Of a stretch of 64,000 nucleotides of DNA, positions 31,678 through 44,179 are shown in pieces (position 1 is the first letter of the stretch; every line of letters starts with the position of its first letter). Under the pieces are notes generated by a model. The model searched no databases. It was given only the letters and a program-made list of their open reading frames with translations, and had not been told where the DNA came from. The stretch lies in assembly GCA_000711775.1 (NCBI GenBank), contig ARYC01025606.1, positions 121,000 to 184,999 of the forward strand, in the 5' to 3' direction. This DNA comes from Oxytricha trifallax (Eukaryota; Ciliophora; Spirotrichea; Sporadotrichida; Oxytrichidae). A program made the translations under genes and the position numbers.

Positions 31678-32527
31678 ATGATGGCAAATAATAATAAAGA
31701 AAGATAATTCATAAATAAACAGATGAGAACTGCATCATCATCAAAGTTGAAGATAAAAGTGTGACATTAGTTATAATTCCAAAAGCTTTTGAATATCTCA
31801 CTGGAAATCCAGCAGGCTCGGTGCCTTTGTTTACAACGAAAAACTTTCTTGTATCCCAACCAGAGTCAGAAAACACCAATGAAAAAAATTAGCTTTAATG
31901 AGAAATTTAATTTGCTAATTTTCAATTTCGAAATTATTTTAGAAATGGGTGATCAGAATTTTAAAATCAATTTACCCTCCAAAATATAATATAGGATTAA
32001 TTTCTTGTTTTTGTGATTAAATAATATTATAACTAACCAGATGTATATATCTTGTTATAATCATAAATGATTTAAATCCCAGGATCATCAAATATGATCT
32101 AAACAGAGCCAATAGTTCCAGTCTCAAGTCTATCAATTTTATTGAAACATCCATACCCTGGAAGTAAGCCATAGCTCTATTCTTATGTCTTGCCAACTGA
32201 ATATTCAGTGAATGAAATGTTTTAGCAAGCTTCAAATCCTCCACACACTCGTGATATCTCAGGACCATTTGAGAAGTTGCACATCAGGGTCTCTTAGTTT
32301 GAAGACTCATTTGATTGGTTTAACAGTAATAAGTACCAGAGAGGCAATCGACGGATTTCTCGTAAGTTTGAATTTCAAAAATACTCCGAAGATTTAATAC
32401 AAAAATTAGGAGTGACAAAAATTTCAGTTAAATTTACTTATTCAATGGTATTAAATATTAATAATTAATATTTTCTTCTTTAACAAATATAATAAGTTAA
32501 TTTTTAAACAATACTTTTGATTAAATG
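31678..32527 (+). CDS. Hypothetical protein gene
   Basis: Starts at tandem ATGs 31678/31681 (MMANNNKERQFINKQM). The first half reads CIIIKVEDKSVTLVIIPKAF (about 31734). After a probable 28-nt intron (GTGATT..AACCAG, about 32012-32039) a long clean frame follows with HPYPGSKPQLYSYVLPTEYS and DSFDWFNSNKYQRGNRRISR, ending near TGA 32525. One frame change in the first exon. The second exon is the more convincing. Family not recognised. Confidence 0.45.
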
Positions 32528-32665
32528 AACACTTTTAAAGTCTATAATTACACCCATTGACAAATATTAAATTAAGATATTAGTAATCCTAAGCGTTTAT
32601 TATTATTTCTTAATACACCTCACTCCATATTTATATCTAAAAAATAAAGAAAAAAGTTTTAAAAA

Positions 32666-35541
32666 ATGTCAGTACCAACTACAAGACCTACAAGAACTTC
32701 TATTTAGCCTCAACAAAAAAACATCAATTAATATTTTAAAACTAAGTATATAAAATCTTGGCAAAGTTTGGAGACAATCCAACTCTGAAATATGATTAGT
32801 ATGAGATGCGTTTCAGCAAATGGCAGAGCAAATTACTGATTCAAAGCGCATGAACACCTTCATTCATTTGATCTCTGATGTTAATGAACACATGAAACCA
32901 ATGCAAAGAAAGAACATTTGAGATTATTTCTGGCTAGATCGGCTAGTTGTTTAGAGAGAACATTGTACTATTTATGCCGAAGATCATTCAGTTTTATCAA
33001 AGAATATTCAATGATATAGATCCACATCTTATTTAGGCACTAGCTTATTCACTTGGAGTCTTGTTTCATTTTATGCTCAAGAATTTAGAAAAGAAAAAAG
33101 GAAAGTGTAGATCAATTAACTTAAAATAATACTCAGAGAACTACACTAAAACATCATTGCCCTGGAAAGTAGCAATAAATAACTGCCTCTTTTTGTTTAG
33201 TAAAAGTTATCTAAAACTCTCCTGCTACTTGACTTAAGAAATATTTCCAAAATTAGTCAATCGTGTTTTCGAGTAAATTAATAGTCCTAATCCGAATGTA
33301 GAGCCTAAATCTTAGAGTGTCTAATATCAATAGTACTATCAATAGAGAAAGAATTTCATCCATATGTTAAAAACTTCTTGCCTTTTATGTTAGAAGGAGC
33401 TCAAAGCAAAATTTAAGAAACTAAGAAAATGCCTTTGATGTCATTTATACAGTCGCAGCTATTTTACCCCTACTTTATCTCCTTTCAAAGATTTAATTGA
33501 AGTCTAAATTTTACTTACTTTTTAGTTTTATAAAGTACTGAATGAAAGTAGATTTGAGAAGCAGAGACCGATTAGAGAAGCTACTATTGAGGCAATATCG
33601 GCTTTGAAAGATTGACAACCAGCAAGCAAGAAAGACGTCAGAGAACATATGGTCCATACAAGAAGGCTTCAAGAGAAGACTCCACTCCCAGACCGAAAGA
33701 AATGCCATTGGAAAAGTTTGATATTTAAACAGATAAAAAAATACCAGGGTGGAAGGCAAGCAAGTCATTTTTTTATAAATATATATATTGTCTAATTTGT
33801 CACTGCAGTTGCTTAGAAAAAGTTGATGACAGCAGGAATCATGAAATCAAAGTCACCATGGAGAAAATAAATCTTATAAAAAATGAAAGATCAGTAATAT
33901 AAGTAAGAGCCAAAGACTTAAATTTCAAGGACCAGTCAACAAAGAATCCTTTGAGAAAATTGAGAAAAATAAGTCCTATATATTTTTCTTTACAAATTCT
34001 AATAATTATAAACGGAATAGAAATTGTGATAGCTCCAGGTTAAGAGTCAGATGAAGAAAAGGAGGATCAGGAATATTAAGACGATGAAAGTATTGAGAAA
34101 GAATCCCGAAGAAATGATGCCTAAGACATTCAAGAAACTGATTATAAGCAGACTAATAAGCACAAGAGACGATGAAGAGATTAATCAATAGATATTAATT
34201 TGAAAGAAACTCAAGATAAGTTTCAAGAAAGCAATCAGATATCGGTGGACCAACACAAATATAGAATAATACTATAATTAATCATTGTGTTAGCTTGTTT
34301 CATTAATAAAATACTGGTTCATTTAACTTGGAAGATTCTTCATTCAAGCAATTTCCTTCAAAAGATTAATAGACATTACTGGAATTTACCCAAATTACTA
34401 GCATTCTTATGGTTAAGGTAGATTGTCAAATTTCCAGAGATTTAATCTCTAATTGCAAACACAGTAAATTTAAAATTTCAATGTCTATCCACTCTCTCAA
34501 TTTCCCATGAACAACTTGAGTTCTCCAGACTATAGTGGATACTAAAAATAAATGATTTCTGATAAACTTAAAGGCAAAGATAGTTTAACAAAAAGGGGCA
34601 TAGACTCAACTTCTTTCAATAGCAGTTTGAACTACATCTTCTAAGAGCTTAATAAAAATTTCAAACGTAAGATTATAATTGATTGAAGAGAACTTTAGTA
34701 AAAATTGAAAATGATAGATTGCAGGAATTCGTTCTAGAATTATAAAAGAAGTAAAATTGACTATTTAAAGATTAAAATAGGCACTATTGAGGGATCTGTT
34801 GATGAGCTAATAAAAAAGAAATAAAAGTTTTTTAATTAAATTCAGCGCATGAAGAAGAGTTTGGCAGTAAAACTTTTGGAGCTAATCCAGGACAATCTAA
34901 TTCATTTTATAAAAAATACACAGGCGGACGAAATTACTAAGGAATGAATTAAACCAGAGAATTTGATTATTCAGAATCAAGATACTAAAGCTACAGAAAT
35001 ATTATGAAATATAATGTGAATAGTTCACTCAATCAACAAAAAAACCAATTGGTATTTACCTAAACAATTCAAGGTAGATTTTTGGAACTAAAAATACTGG
35101 AATTTATATTTTGTGAGAAAGGAGCACCTTCAGCTGGAATCGATATAGTCATTAATAAACGAGGGTAACCTAAATGAAGCATATAGCCAAGTTTTAATGA
35201 AGCAAATGATGAAATTTAATTAATAATATTAGTTGGAATGATAGGAGTGTTCATAAGTTAACTTTCAAAGTTTATCCTTGACTATCTTGTCAATAAAAAT
35301 CAAATGTCCTATTTATAAAAAAGACTTCTTAAATGTTCTATAATTATGGATTCAGGACCTAAGTATGAAGCTTATTGAAGATCAATATATTCTCAAGTAT
35401 AATACCACCATCAATTTTATCGAGGCTTTGAAGAGATTAAGTGAAGATTTTACTTCAAATGTATCAAATGTAGCTACACAAGTAAGAATTATTGCCAAAT
35501 AGCCGCATGAATCCTTGTAACAATCCTTCAAATTTTACTGA
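32666..35541 (+). CDS. TORTIFOLIA1/TOG-like HEAT-repeat microtubule protein gene, frameshifted
   Basis: ATG at 32666 (MSVPTTRPTRTSIQPQQ). HEAT-like blocks follow: DPHLIQALAYSLGVLFHFML (about 33019), WKVAINNCLFLFSKSYLKLS (about 33168) and FEKQRPIREATIEAISALK (about 33548), which resembles the RFDKxKPVRExxxEAL hallmark of TORTIFOLIA1/SPIRAL2 proteins. A Ser/Gln linker, a coiled-coil and a C-terminal domain follow, with SLINEGNLNEAYSQVL (about 35150) and DEIQLIILVGMIG (about 35206), matching the family C-terminal domain. TGA at 35539 ends the last frame. These proteins bind microtubule lattices; cilia or cortical microtubules are likely here. At least five one-base frame changes occur. Confidence 0.6.
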
Positions 35542-36696
35542 TCTAATTTATTTTCCAATCTTATTAATTCTTGATCTTCATATTCACTTTAATCAAAAAT
35601 CTTTGTAAAGTAATTAATCAAATTCATTACTACCTAAAAATAAATTGTTTTATTTATGAGTTCGATAAGTCTAAAAAAGGCCGTCATATTTTCATATCTA
35701 TTAATCTCATTTTAAGGTATTCTTCCTTTATATTCTGAGGAGCCTTGAAGACTTAATCCAATTTCTCTAACTCTTCTTTTGTCTTTGCCAATTTTCAGTT
35801 GATTTTTGGGGTTTTAATCATTTCTTAGAAAGTTTTGTAAATTTTCTGCTAAACTAGCTGTCTCCATCATTGAAAGCAGCGGCTTTTAAATTTATTATAT
35901 AACTATAAGGTAAAAACAATTTGTAGTTTATGATTTTGATTCTGAATTTTAGAACAATTTTGCTCATCTCATCGATTGAATTGACTGGCTTATTTTTGCT
36001 TCTTAGAACAATCAAACTATCAAAATTATTGTTTAAAATTCCCAAATATTAATCAATATCTAATCTCTGAACGCATACTAAATAAATCATAAAACATTAA
36101 AATATACCTACATCATTGATACATTTCTCAAATTTCACACTTGTAAGCTGGTAATATTATTGAGCTTTCAGGCAAGGGTTTTATATAGCTAACTAAATTC
36201 TTTCTTTGTTTAAAGTTATAAATATCTGTGATGGATTTTTCTTCAATTTCTTAATTTTGACATATCTCAGATGTTGCCTCTATTCACTAAATTGCAATTG
36301 GTCTCAATTTCCCTCATATGAGGCATCATATGAATCTCTAACAATAAAGTGTTGACTCCCAACTTGTAGTTTAAGTTTTTCATAGTCCACTAATGAGAGT
36401 GATTGATCCTCAGAGTAGTCAGAAATCATTGGTTACTCTTGATCGTAAATTTTCATGAAATCTATTAGTGACTCATCAATTTAAGTAAAAGTTTTCTTCA
36501 ATTTTTCAAACGTGATTTAGGAGTCTCTCTTCTAGAATATACTCACAAAAACTTTAAGCCGGCATCTTGCTTTTCTTTTTAAAAGAATAAAAACCTTTAG
36601 ATACTCTTTTAGTTGCTTAATTATTTGATTTGCTTAAAGAGCGAGCTGATTTTACTGATTCATCAAGTTCTAATGAACCGCCTCTAAAGGAATCAT
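35530..36696 (-). CDS. Hypothetical protein gene, convergent with the TOG-like gene
   Basis: ATG at 36696 opens a 245-codon frame (MIPLEAVHQNLMNQQNQ) with one TGA at 36304-36306. It contains SEDQSLSLVDYEKLKLQVGS and KKLKKNPSQIFITLNKERIQ. A GTATAT..TTAG intron (about 36060-36107) follows, then ILNNNFDSLIVLRSKNKPVN. After a frame change the C-terminal block includes ENLQNFLRNDQNPKNQ and SEYEDQELIRLENKLD. Composition is coding-like throughout. Family not recognised. The 3-prime end nearly touches that of the TOG-like gene. Confidence 0.45.
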
Positions 36697-37899
36697 TATT
36701 AAAGTAAAATAAGTTCAATTAAACTTTATATTAATTTTTTATTTTAATTTTAAACATAAAAGAAACTAGTTTAGTTCATTCTAAAATCTGTATCAATCGA
36801 CCTCATAGATTATTTTTTTAGACATGTATTAGAGAAGCTTAACATATAAAATGCTGTATATTAAACTGTTTATATTAATATGTGAACTTATTGTAAATTA
36901 CAGATTGAGCCAAAGCTACACCCCCGAGTTCAAAGCCCTTCCTTATTGTACACAGATAATAGCACAGATGAGTCATCAAATTATTTCCTTGTATTATTTA
37001 TAGAATCCTTTGAGAGATTTTTCATGCTTTTATTGTGCCCTATAACCTTAGAGTCATTATGGACGCTTGTTAGATAAGGTTCGAATTTAAATTATAATTA
37101 ATTTAAAACGTAAAACGTATCGTTATTATAAGCTAATTTATGTCTCTCAAAGAAAGCTCTTCATAATTACTGCTGAGGAATCTAAATCCAAAGTTGTCTC
37201 CTATGTCATTTTTAATCATTTATTGAATCCCCTTTCTCCGCCAAATTTTGCAGGTGAAAATTCATCGTTAAGTTATTTAAGCTAGTTAATTTTCTTCATT
37301 ATCAAATCTACTTTAGCATATAATTGTTAATTATTTGTTTAATTCCTAATAAAATTAATAGTTGCTTTGATCCATGACTGAATGATGTCAAATGCTCTTT
37401 GCAATAGTATTTTGATTTATCTGATTAGTTAAGTTGTTTTTAAATTAAGCAGTCTGTAGGGATCAGTTAATAACCTTGTTTTTTACTATATCTGAGGGGC
37501 GATCTTAAGTTGATTGCTTAGCTTTAATATCGAGCTAATAAATATACTTTGTTGAGAATGGAATGTGTTTTAGTGCTCTCTTAATACTGAAGTAATTTCT
37601 AATTGATTTAATGAAGTCAGTATAGATTGAACCAAATTTTTATCTTGGATTGTGTAGATAATTTAATGTAAATAATTTAAGAAACTCTTCCAAAAGAAGG
37701 GTCCAAGTATTGATTTATATTAGAATGAAATGCAATTTATCTAAACTTTTCCCTTTATTCTAACACTGAAGCTCTCAGTAAAAAAGCATGCTTTCAGATA
37801 AAAACAAAGTGTAAAATAACATATCATATCTAGACAGCCAATTTTTATGTATCTTGATAGTTTGTAAATTTCGCTAATTTTGGATTCAGGGATATGTAT
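36697..37899. other. AT-rich region with a short minus-strand coding trace
   Basis: Mostly featureless. On the minus strand at about 37090-37290 a frame reads DEFSPAKFGGERGFNK and then, one base shifted, NDIGDNFGFRFLSSNYEELS, which is a credible gene fragment. Nothing else is supportable. Confidence 0.3.
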
Positions 37900-40150
37900 T
37901 TAAAAACTTGACTACTTAAATATTGAAAAAATTGAGACTCTTGTTCACATTTTGAATAAAGAAATGCAGAAATTTAATGAAGAAGAGTTCTGAACAAAGA
38001 TAAATGAAGTAAATACTTATATACATAACTTAATTTGACAAAATTAAAGCGTTTAATTTGTAGCTACAAATATCAAATCTGAAAGCATTTGAAAATATTA
38101 TGAAGCTAAACTTACCAATAAAATTTCTGCTTTCTATGATTGACGCAAGGCAAAAATGAGTTATTCTTGAGTTCTTGTTTATAGCAATATTCTCTGATAA
38201 TGCAAATGAGTGTTTTCAAATATTTTCTGTTTACATATGGTATTTTCACTTACTTGATGAGCCTACTAAGAAGGTCTTGGAATTAATTCGCGAAGAACAG
38301 ACTTATTAAAAACCTGTTCTTAATTTATACATGAATGTAAATACTAATGAAAAGTCAACTATACTTTAACTCAATGAAAAAAAATAGTTAACTACCTCAA
38401 CTATGAATAACTACTCACATATAAGTAACTCAAGATAAATCCCATGAATAATGAGATAGCAAAAGATTTTATCTCAACACTTTATTAGAGACAGTGTTTC
38501 TCAGTCTACATTATTAAATTTAAATTCATGAAGCACTCAAAAAAGCTATTCTTATCATAAAATAATAAATCATATAAAATTTAAAATTGAAATAACCTCT
38601 GATTAATCTGATGATGAGTTAGGTTTTTAAGATTATGAAAATGAAGATTATGAAGAGATAAAAGTCAGCGACGTTGACAATTCTGAAGACCTAATGGCTT
38701 AGAAAGCTAAAACATTAGACATGAAAGAATACAAAGCCCAGTTTGATCAATTTTCTAGATAAAAAGAACTTATTTTTTTATTTCAGGATTTTCAAGATGA
38801 AAAAAGAAATTAATCCAATCGCTTAATTGAATTAGTAAAAACTTTTATTGTTAGCATTTTTGAAGCCTAAGTAATCCACGAAGACTTTAATAATAGTCAG
38901 TACAGAGATCAGAATGACAACAGCAATTCAAGCTAAATTAAAAGTAGCAGAGGTGGCAAGCGAACAATTGATGATTTTGAAATGCATCAGGTTTAGGTGA
39001 AGGTTCTTATGGAAAAGTTTATTATGCTATTGATAAAGTGGATAACTTACCTTACACAATAAAAATTCTAGATAAATACCACATAATGAAAGTATGATAT
39101 TTTAATATTTTCTTACCTTTTTTTATAGCATCAAAAGTTAGAAAGCGTATTTAGAGAAAGAGATATTCTCAAAGGACTGTCTCATCCAGATTTAATAAAG
39201 CAGTACTTTACTTTTTAGGATGATGTGATTCTTTATTTTGTTTTTGAATTCGCTAGTCGAGAATCATTAACAAAAATCATGTCTTAAATCAATATATGTG
39301 AGAAAATGCCCATCGAGTTAGTTAATATTTATGCAGCTGAATTGATCTTAGTAATTTATGAAAAGAAAAGCAAATTTCGTAGGTACCCCTTAATACGTAA
39401 GTCCAGAAATGATGAAAGATAACACCTCAATCAAAGTAAGAGATATTTGGCTTTAGGGTGTATAATTTACTAAATGATAACTGGAGAAGCACCTTTTAAA
39501 GCTCATCTTGATTATAAAACCTTTTATTTATTCTAAATAGTATAATCGAATTTCCTGAATGTGTTTAAGACGAAGCGAAAGATCTTATAGATAAATTACT
39601 ATAACTGGACCCATAGCAAAGAATTGGAACTGGGGACCATAATTTGCATAAAAGCTTTCAAGTAATGAAAGATCATCTATTTTTTAAGGAATTAATTGGT
39701 AAAATATGAGTAAAAATACAGTGCATCTACCACAAATTCTAGCATCATAAGCAAGAAAGCATACAACCATAAAAAAGAAGATTAAACCTGAAAACATAAT
39801 AAATGAAGATATAAAATGTGGATTGCTAAAAAAGAGAAATGAGTATTATATTCAGTAGACTAGATGGTTTGTGCTGACTAAAGAGCCAACTTTAAAATAT
39901 TACAAAAATGGCAATAATTATAGAGGAGAAATTGTTTTATCAAGGGGTGTATATGCAAGACGAAGTGGTCGCGATAGATTAGAAATTGTGACACCAAATC
40001 GTACATATTTCTTGAAAGAAATCAAGCCAGTAGATTCAGATCAATGAATTAATGCCATAAATATAGTAATTAATTAGAATTGCTCAGATAAGTAGCGAGC
40101 TATTTTTTTTATTTATAACACAATCTTCTAATTAATTTACAAATGAAATT
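37900..40150 (+). CDS. PDK1-like protein kinase with PH domain, copy 1, catalytic loop missing
   Basis: A long N-terminal region precedes the kinase domain: IFSVYIWYFHLLDEPTKKVL (about 38218) and an acidic Ser/Asp-rich part. The kinase lobe starts GLGEGSYGKVYYAIDK (about 39003) and KILDKYHIMK, followed by a 37-nt intron (39092-39128), an alpha-C region FRERDILKGLSHPDLIKQYF and EFASRESL. After AAELILVIYE the sequence jumps to KSKF.GTPQYVSPEMMKDN (about 39363), so the HRD loop and DFG motif (about 40-45 residues) are absent. The C-terminus is a PH domain (LLKKRNEYYIQQTRWFVLT, about 39840) as in PDK1. TGA at 40045 stands exactly at the conserved Trp of the last PH helix (SDQ-x-INAINIV). Confidence 0.65.
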
Positions 40151-40281
40151 CTTCACATGCATTTGTAATTTATGAATAAACATAATTGTTAAAGTTTTTT
40201 AGAATTTCTTGTGTTTTTGATTTATTGGCTAGAAAATTTCTTAAATTAATAATCCCTATTTTTATTATCGATTAAATAGTA

Positions 40282-43200
40282 ATGAAATCTGAGATAAATA
40301 AATAAATGCACAACTCTTGTTAACTAACATCAATTGTGAGAGACAGATCGCACTCTCGATTTTCGCACGATCACTCCTTAGGTAACAACAATTTTATTCA
40401 ATATTAATTTCAAGAAACGGAAATTCTAACAATGACAATAGCTTGAAAGAATACACTTCACTCATTCGAACATTTAATAGCAATAGTAACAATAATTTAA
40501 ACAACATGCAAATATCTCAATCAAAATAATATGATCGTCCCTCTACAATGGCTACAATCGAATATTTTATAGTAAGAAATTGAAGAACAAAAAATATATA
40601 TATATATGAACTTTTATAAAGTATACTATGCTTTTACTCGAATAGTCATTCAAAATTAGAGAGAGATTGAAATATTTTTGCATAATTTATTTTTATTTTG
40701 AAAAACTAACTTAATTCAAATAATGAATAAAAAGTTATACATGTAATTTTTTAATAATATATAAAATTTTTACAACAAAACCCCATTGATTTAAACTTTT
40801 ATAGTCTAGTCCCCCATTATATTGTAGGAATACATTCGATTTGGGTAAATTAATTAAAATTAAAATTAATATATAATAATAATAAATAAATAAATAAATA
40901 AATAACTCGCATCGAGGGCTTAAAGCCCCCCGAGCATATCATTAAAAAGGAACTCAGTTCCTTTGGTTGATTCTTCTCTTTTTGTTGTTTCTTCTGGGTT
41001 TCTTTGGTTGTCTTTGTTTGTTGTTTGTTTTTCTACCAGTGAATTAATTATGTCTTCTTCGGTCTTGTCTTAAGATGGTGACAGCATCGTCACCTACATG
41101 TTTGTATTTAATTGATGATTAAACTTATAAGATTTTAACTGAGAATTTAATAAGACCAAGGGAGATAAACGATTTAAAATTTTCTTTCATGAAGAAGATA
41201 AAATTAATTAATTATTAATTACCTTAAGTTATATTTTTGGAAAAATGTCTCCAAACCCTAGCAATATTATACTCTCTGGATAGTGCATTAAAAATGAGAC
41301 GGTGGTTGTTATTGCTATAATGAATTTATCTCATCGCCTAAGCGAGAAAAACCCATTATACTATTTTTGGGAGTTAGCTCAAAATCAAAATATCTCGCTT
41401 CCTGGGATGATTCAGGAATATTGCCAATAATAAAGTCCAGCTAAAATTGCGGGATCTACCGTAGAATCCATTTATTTTTGAATTTTAAGTCACTTTGGTT
41501 TTGATAACTGCCATGATTTTAATATTTAATTAATTTAATTTAAATTCATTTTCCCAAATCGAATGTATTCCTACAATTATAGAAAATTCTATCAATTTTA
41601 AATTGCTTATTGTATAAAAATATATTTAAACAATAATTACCCAAAATAAAGTTCCTCAAATAGCGGAAATGCTAGAGGGAAGTGAGATTTATGATTGATT
41701 CACATTTATTTAATAAAGCATTATTTTTTCAAAATTGTTTTACAAACTTACTTCAAATTTCTCTGCTTTAATTTCAGTTTATTTGACAATAACCCTTAAT
41801 TCTCTATAGGAAAATAATTTGAATGAGAATCATGAAAATGATGAGATAAATTGTATCTTAAACTGCAGTGTTGACATAAATGTAGAGAAGGTATCGCTTG
41901 ATGATTTTGAATTTGAATTGTTACTTGGAAAACGTACAAATTGCACATTTTAGAACAAAATTTAAGCACAATCAGAATAATTATGCACTTAAAAATCTTG
42001 ACAAAGTATATATTTAATAGGTAAAATATTGTAAAAAATAATGGAAAAAAAAGTTAAAGATGCTTAATGTCAAAAGCTAACTGCATTTTAATAACATATT
42101 AAAAGTTTTAACTTTTAATTAGAATAAGAAGAAGAAGAATCTGATAAAAGAAAAGAAATTACTATTGTCATTAATTCATCAAAATATCATAAGATTATAC
42201 CAAACTTTCTTGTTACTAAAAATGTCTGTGGTTAAACATTTTTTTCTTAGGATGAAAACTATGTATAAGTTCATGACGAAGGGCACTTTTGCAAGAATGA
42301 TTGGTAAATTTAAAAATTAACTTCCTCTAAATCTGGCAAGATTTTATGCTGTTGAAATTATAAATGCTTTAGAGTATCTTAGATCAAAGGAGATAGTGCA
42401 CGAGATCTGTTATCTTTTAATGACTTAATTGACAGAGACTATCATCTCAAATTTGAAAGTATGGGCTAAGATATTTTATCAGAATAATTGATGACAAAAA
42501 CTCACCTCATCAATACTTTAAATACTCTTAATAATCTCCATATTAAATAGTGCGATTTTGGAGATGCTAAAAACCAAGATGAAATGCAATCTCCTAATAT
42601 CGAAAGATTAAGAAGCAATTTTTCTTTTTTTCAAAAATTAAGTAAATTTTGTTGGCTCCATAAATTATTAGTCTACAGAGTCCCTTGAAGATACTACTCA
42701 AACCTACTCTTCAGACCTATGGTCGTTGGGTGTAATAAAATTAGAAAGTATCCCCGGTAAATTGCCATTCATATTTGAGCAATTTTGGGATAATATTTAG
42801 CGAATCTTGAATGTGGATTATATGATTCCCAATAGGCCTTGACCTTAGCATAAGATTTGATAATATAGCTGCTTGTAAAAATATCACTAAAAAGTTAGGT
42901 TCAGGATAAGAAGCTCTAAAAAATGATTTGAGAGCGCTAAAAGATCATCCATTTTTCTCTGGAATTTATTTTCGAAAACTTGGTGAACCCTTCACATCTA
43001 TCAAGTAAATATAAAGAGATGATAATCTTTTTACTACTTAAGAGACAATAACTTGTACAATAACCGATCAGAGCCACCCATCGATTGTTTTTGAGGAAGG
43101 AGATTAAAGCATAAAATTGAGAAATATGATAGGAGAGAAGTGCTTATAAACTTTAGCTAAAGATAAATCTGTCGATAAACTATAGCCCACTTATAAATAG

Positions 43201-43495
43201 GGCAAGTTATTCTCCCCTAAATCAATTAGTAAGGAGAACAGAGAAAATATCTTAAACTTGAAAGAGATAAAAAGAGGCCAGTAAAAAAAGAAAAACAGGT
43301 TTTTTATTAAATAAAACCGAATCTTTGTTCTAACAAACGAATCCCGCTTAAGGTACTATAAAACTGAGAGAGAATTTCGTGGAGAAATTCCTTTTACTAG
43401 GGAGGTTAGTGCTGAATTACTTAAAGAGGGTACTTTCAAATTAAATACGCCCAGAAAGGTTTTTATTATGAAGGAGATTGAACCAAATTTTTGAT
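40282..43495 (+). CDS. PDK1-like protein kinase with PH domain, copy 2, interrupted by a foldback MITE
   Basis: ATG at 40282 (MKSEINKQMHNSCQLTSIVR) with a Ser/Asn-rich N-terminus to about 40575. A family-1 foldback element (40827-41577) lies before the kinase domain. The domain reads LDDFEFELLLGKR (about 41900), NYALKILDKVYIQ, FMTKGTFARMIGKFKNQLP (about 42272), RFYAVEIINALEYLRSKEIV, then a degenerate HRDL-type loop in which the usual Lys is Leu, an intron (42459-42482), a 25-residue insertion and CDFGDAK (about 42551). SSDLWSLGVIKLESIPGKLP and LGSGQEALKNDLRALKDHPF follow, then a PH domain (FRGEIPFTREVSAELLKEG). Several one-base shifts. Tandem paralogue of copy 1. Probably a pseudokinase or pseudogene. 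Confidence 0.65.
40827..41577. mobile_element. Foldback MITE, family 1, large copy with hairpin-rich cargo
   Basis: The ends ATTGTAGGAATACATTCGAT (40825) and its inverse (to about 41577) are the family-1 terminus, and the core AAAGTCCAGCT is near 41430. Unlike the two smaller copies, the left half holds about 300 bp of other DNA. That DNA includes an AATA microsatellite (40872-40905) and three short hairpins: around GGGCTTAAAGCCC (40917), GGAACTCAGTTCC (40949) and GGTGACAGCATCGTCACC (41076). Confidence 0.7.
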
Positions 43496-43523
43496 AATAC
43501 ACTATAATCTGGATAGTTAAACT

Positions 43524-44179
43524 GATTAATGATTAAAATCAAATAAATTTAACATATCACTGTTTAATACTAAAATCAAACCATCAATCTTAGTCGTGAC
43601 GTAGACGTATCTGAATGAGTTGACGTGGCAAATTCCGTGACGTGGCAGTCGTGAAGTAGAAAACTCCGAAAAAACCATTCTTGCTATCGCCTAGTCTTCA
43701 CCTAAAATCAAGATGTCAACCGGGTTTTCACCATGGAGGACAGAGCTCGTAGGATCCTACCAGAGTGATAGAAGATGGAGAAAAACGCTTACCGGTCCCA
43801 CCGCTGCTGGGAAACGTAATCCCTATCCTTTCGCTGTGGTAGCTTCAGCACCCTAACCCGGTGTGGGAGAAAAATCCTTATCGTTGGCTTCAATGGTTTT
43901 CGTCTTCTCACTTTTGAAGGCAGAGCCTACCTTCATCCTGCTCCCTATTACCTAGGAAACTGAACTCAAGCCAGTAGACTCATCTAATGCAGGGAAATCT
44001 TAGGATCCAGCTCACTCGAAGAGTGAATGCTGACAGATTGAACCCCGCCGACTGGTCCCTCATGCATTGCGCCCAGCAACCCCCTACCTGCCCTCGGTAG
44101 GCCTTAGTGTAGTAGAAAGCTCTATCAGAAAGTCCCAAGTGGTTGGTACCACCTAGCAATTAACTTTCTAATTTAATAA
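43524..44179 (+). mobile_element. SINE-like repeat, complete copy B, with 14-bp target duplication
   Basis: The 656-bp repeat is flanked by TGGATAGTTAAACT at 43510-43523 and 44180-44193. It matches copy A (8066-8687) along its length and adds a block at about 44070-44105 (CCCCCTACCTGCCCTCGGTA) that copy A lacks but the truncated copy at 4886 has. The AT-rich tail is at the right end. It inserted just behind the PH domain of kinase copy 2; the duplicated target would code for the last PH helix. Confidence 0.8.

Noticed and set aside
40872-40905. AATA microsatellite as a feature of interest
   Set aside because: Simple repeats of this kind are expected in very AT-rich DNA; mentioned only as part of the MITE cargo.
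42448-42547. 100-bp IES flanked by AAAT in kinase copy 2
   Set aside because: The interval also reads as a 24-nt intron followed by an in-frame insertion before DFG; the AAAT repeat is too short to be evidence in such AT-rich DNA.
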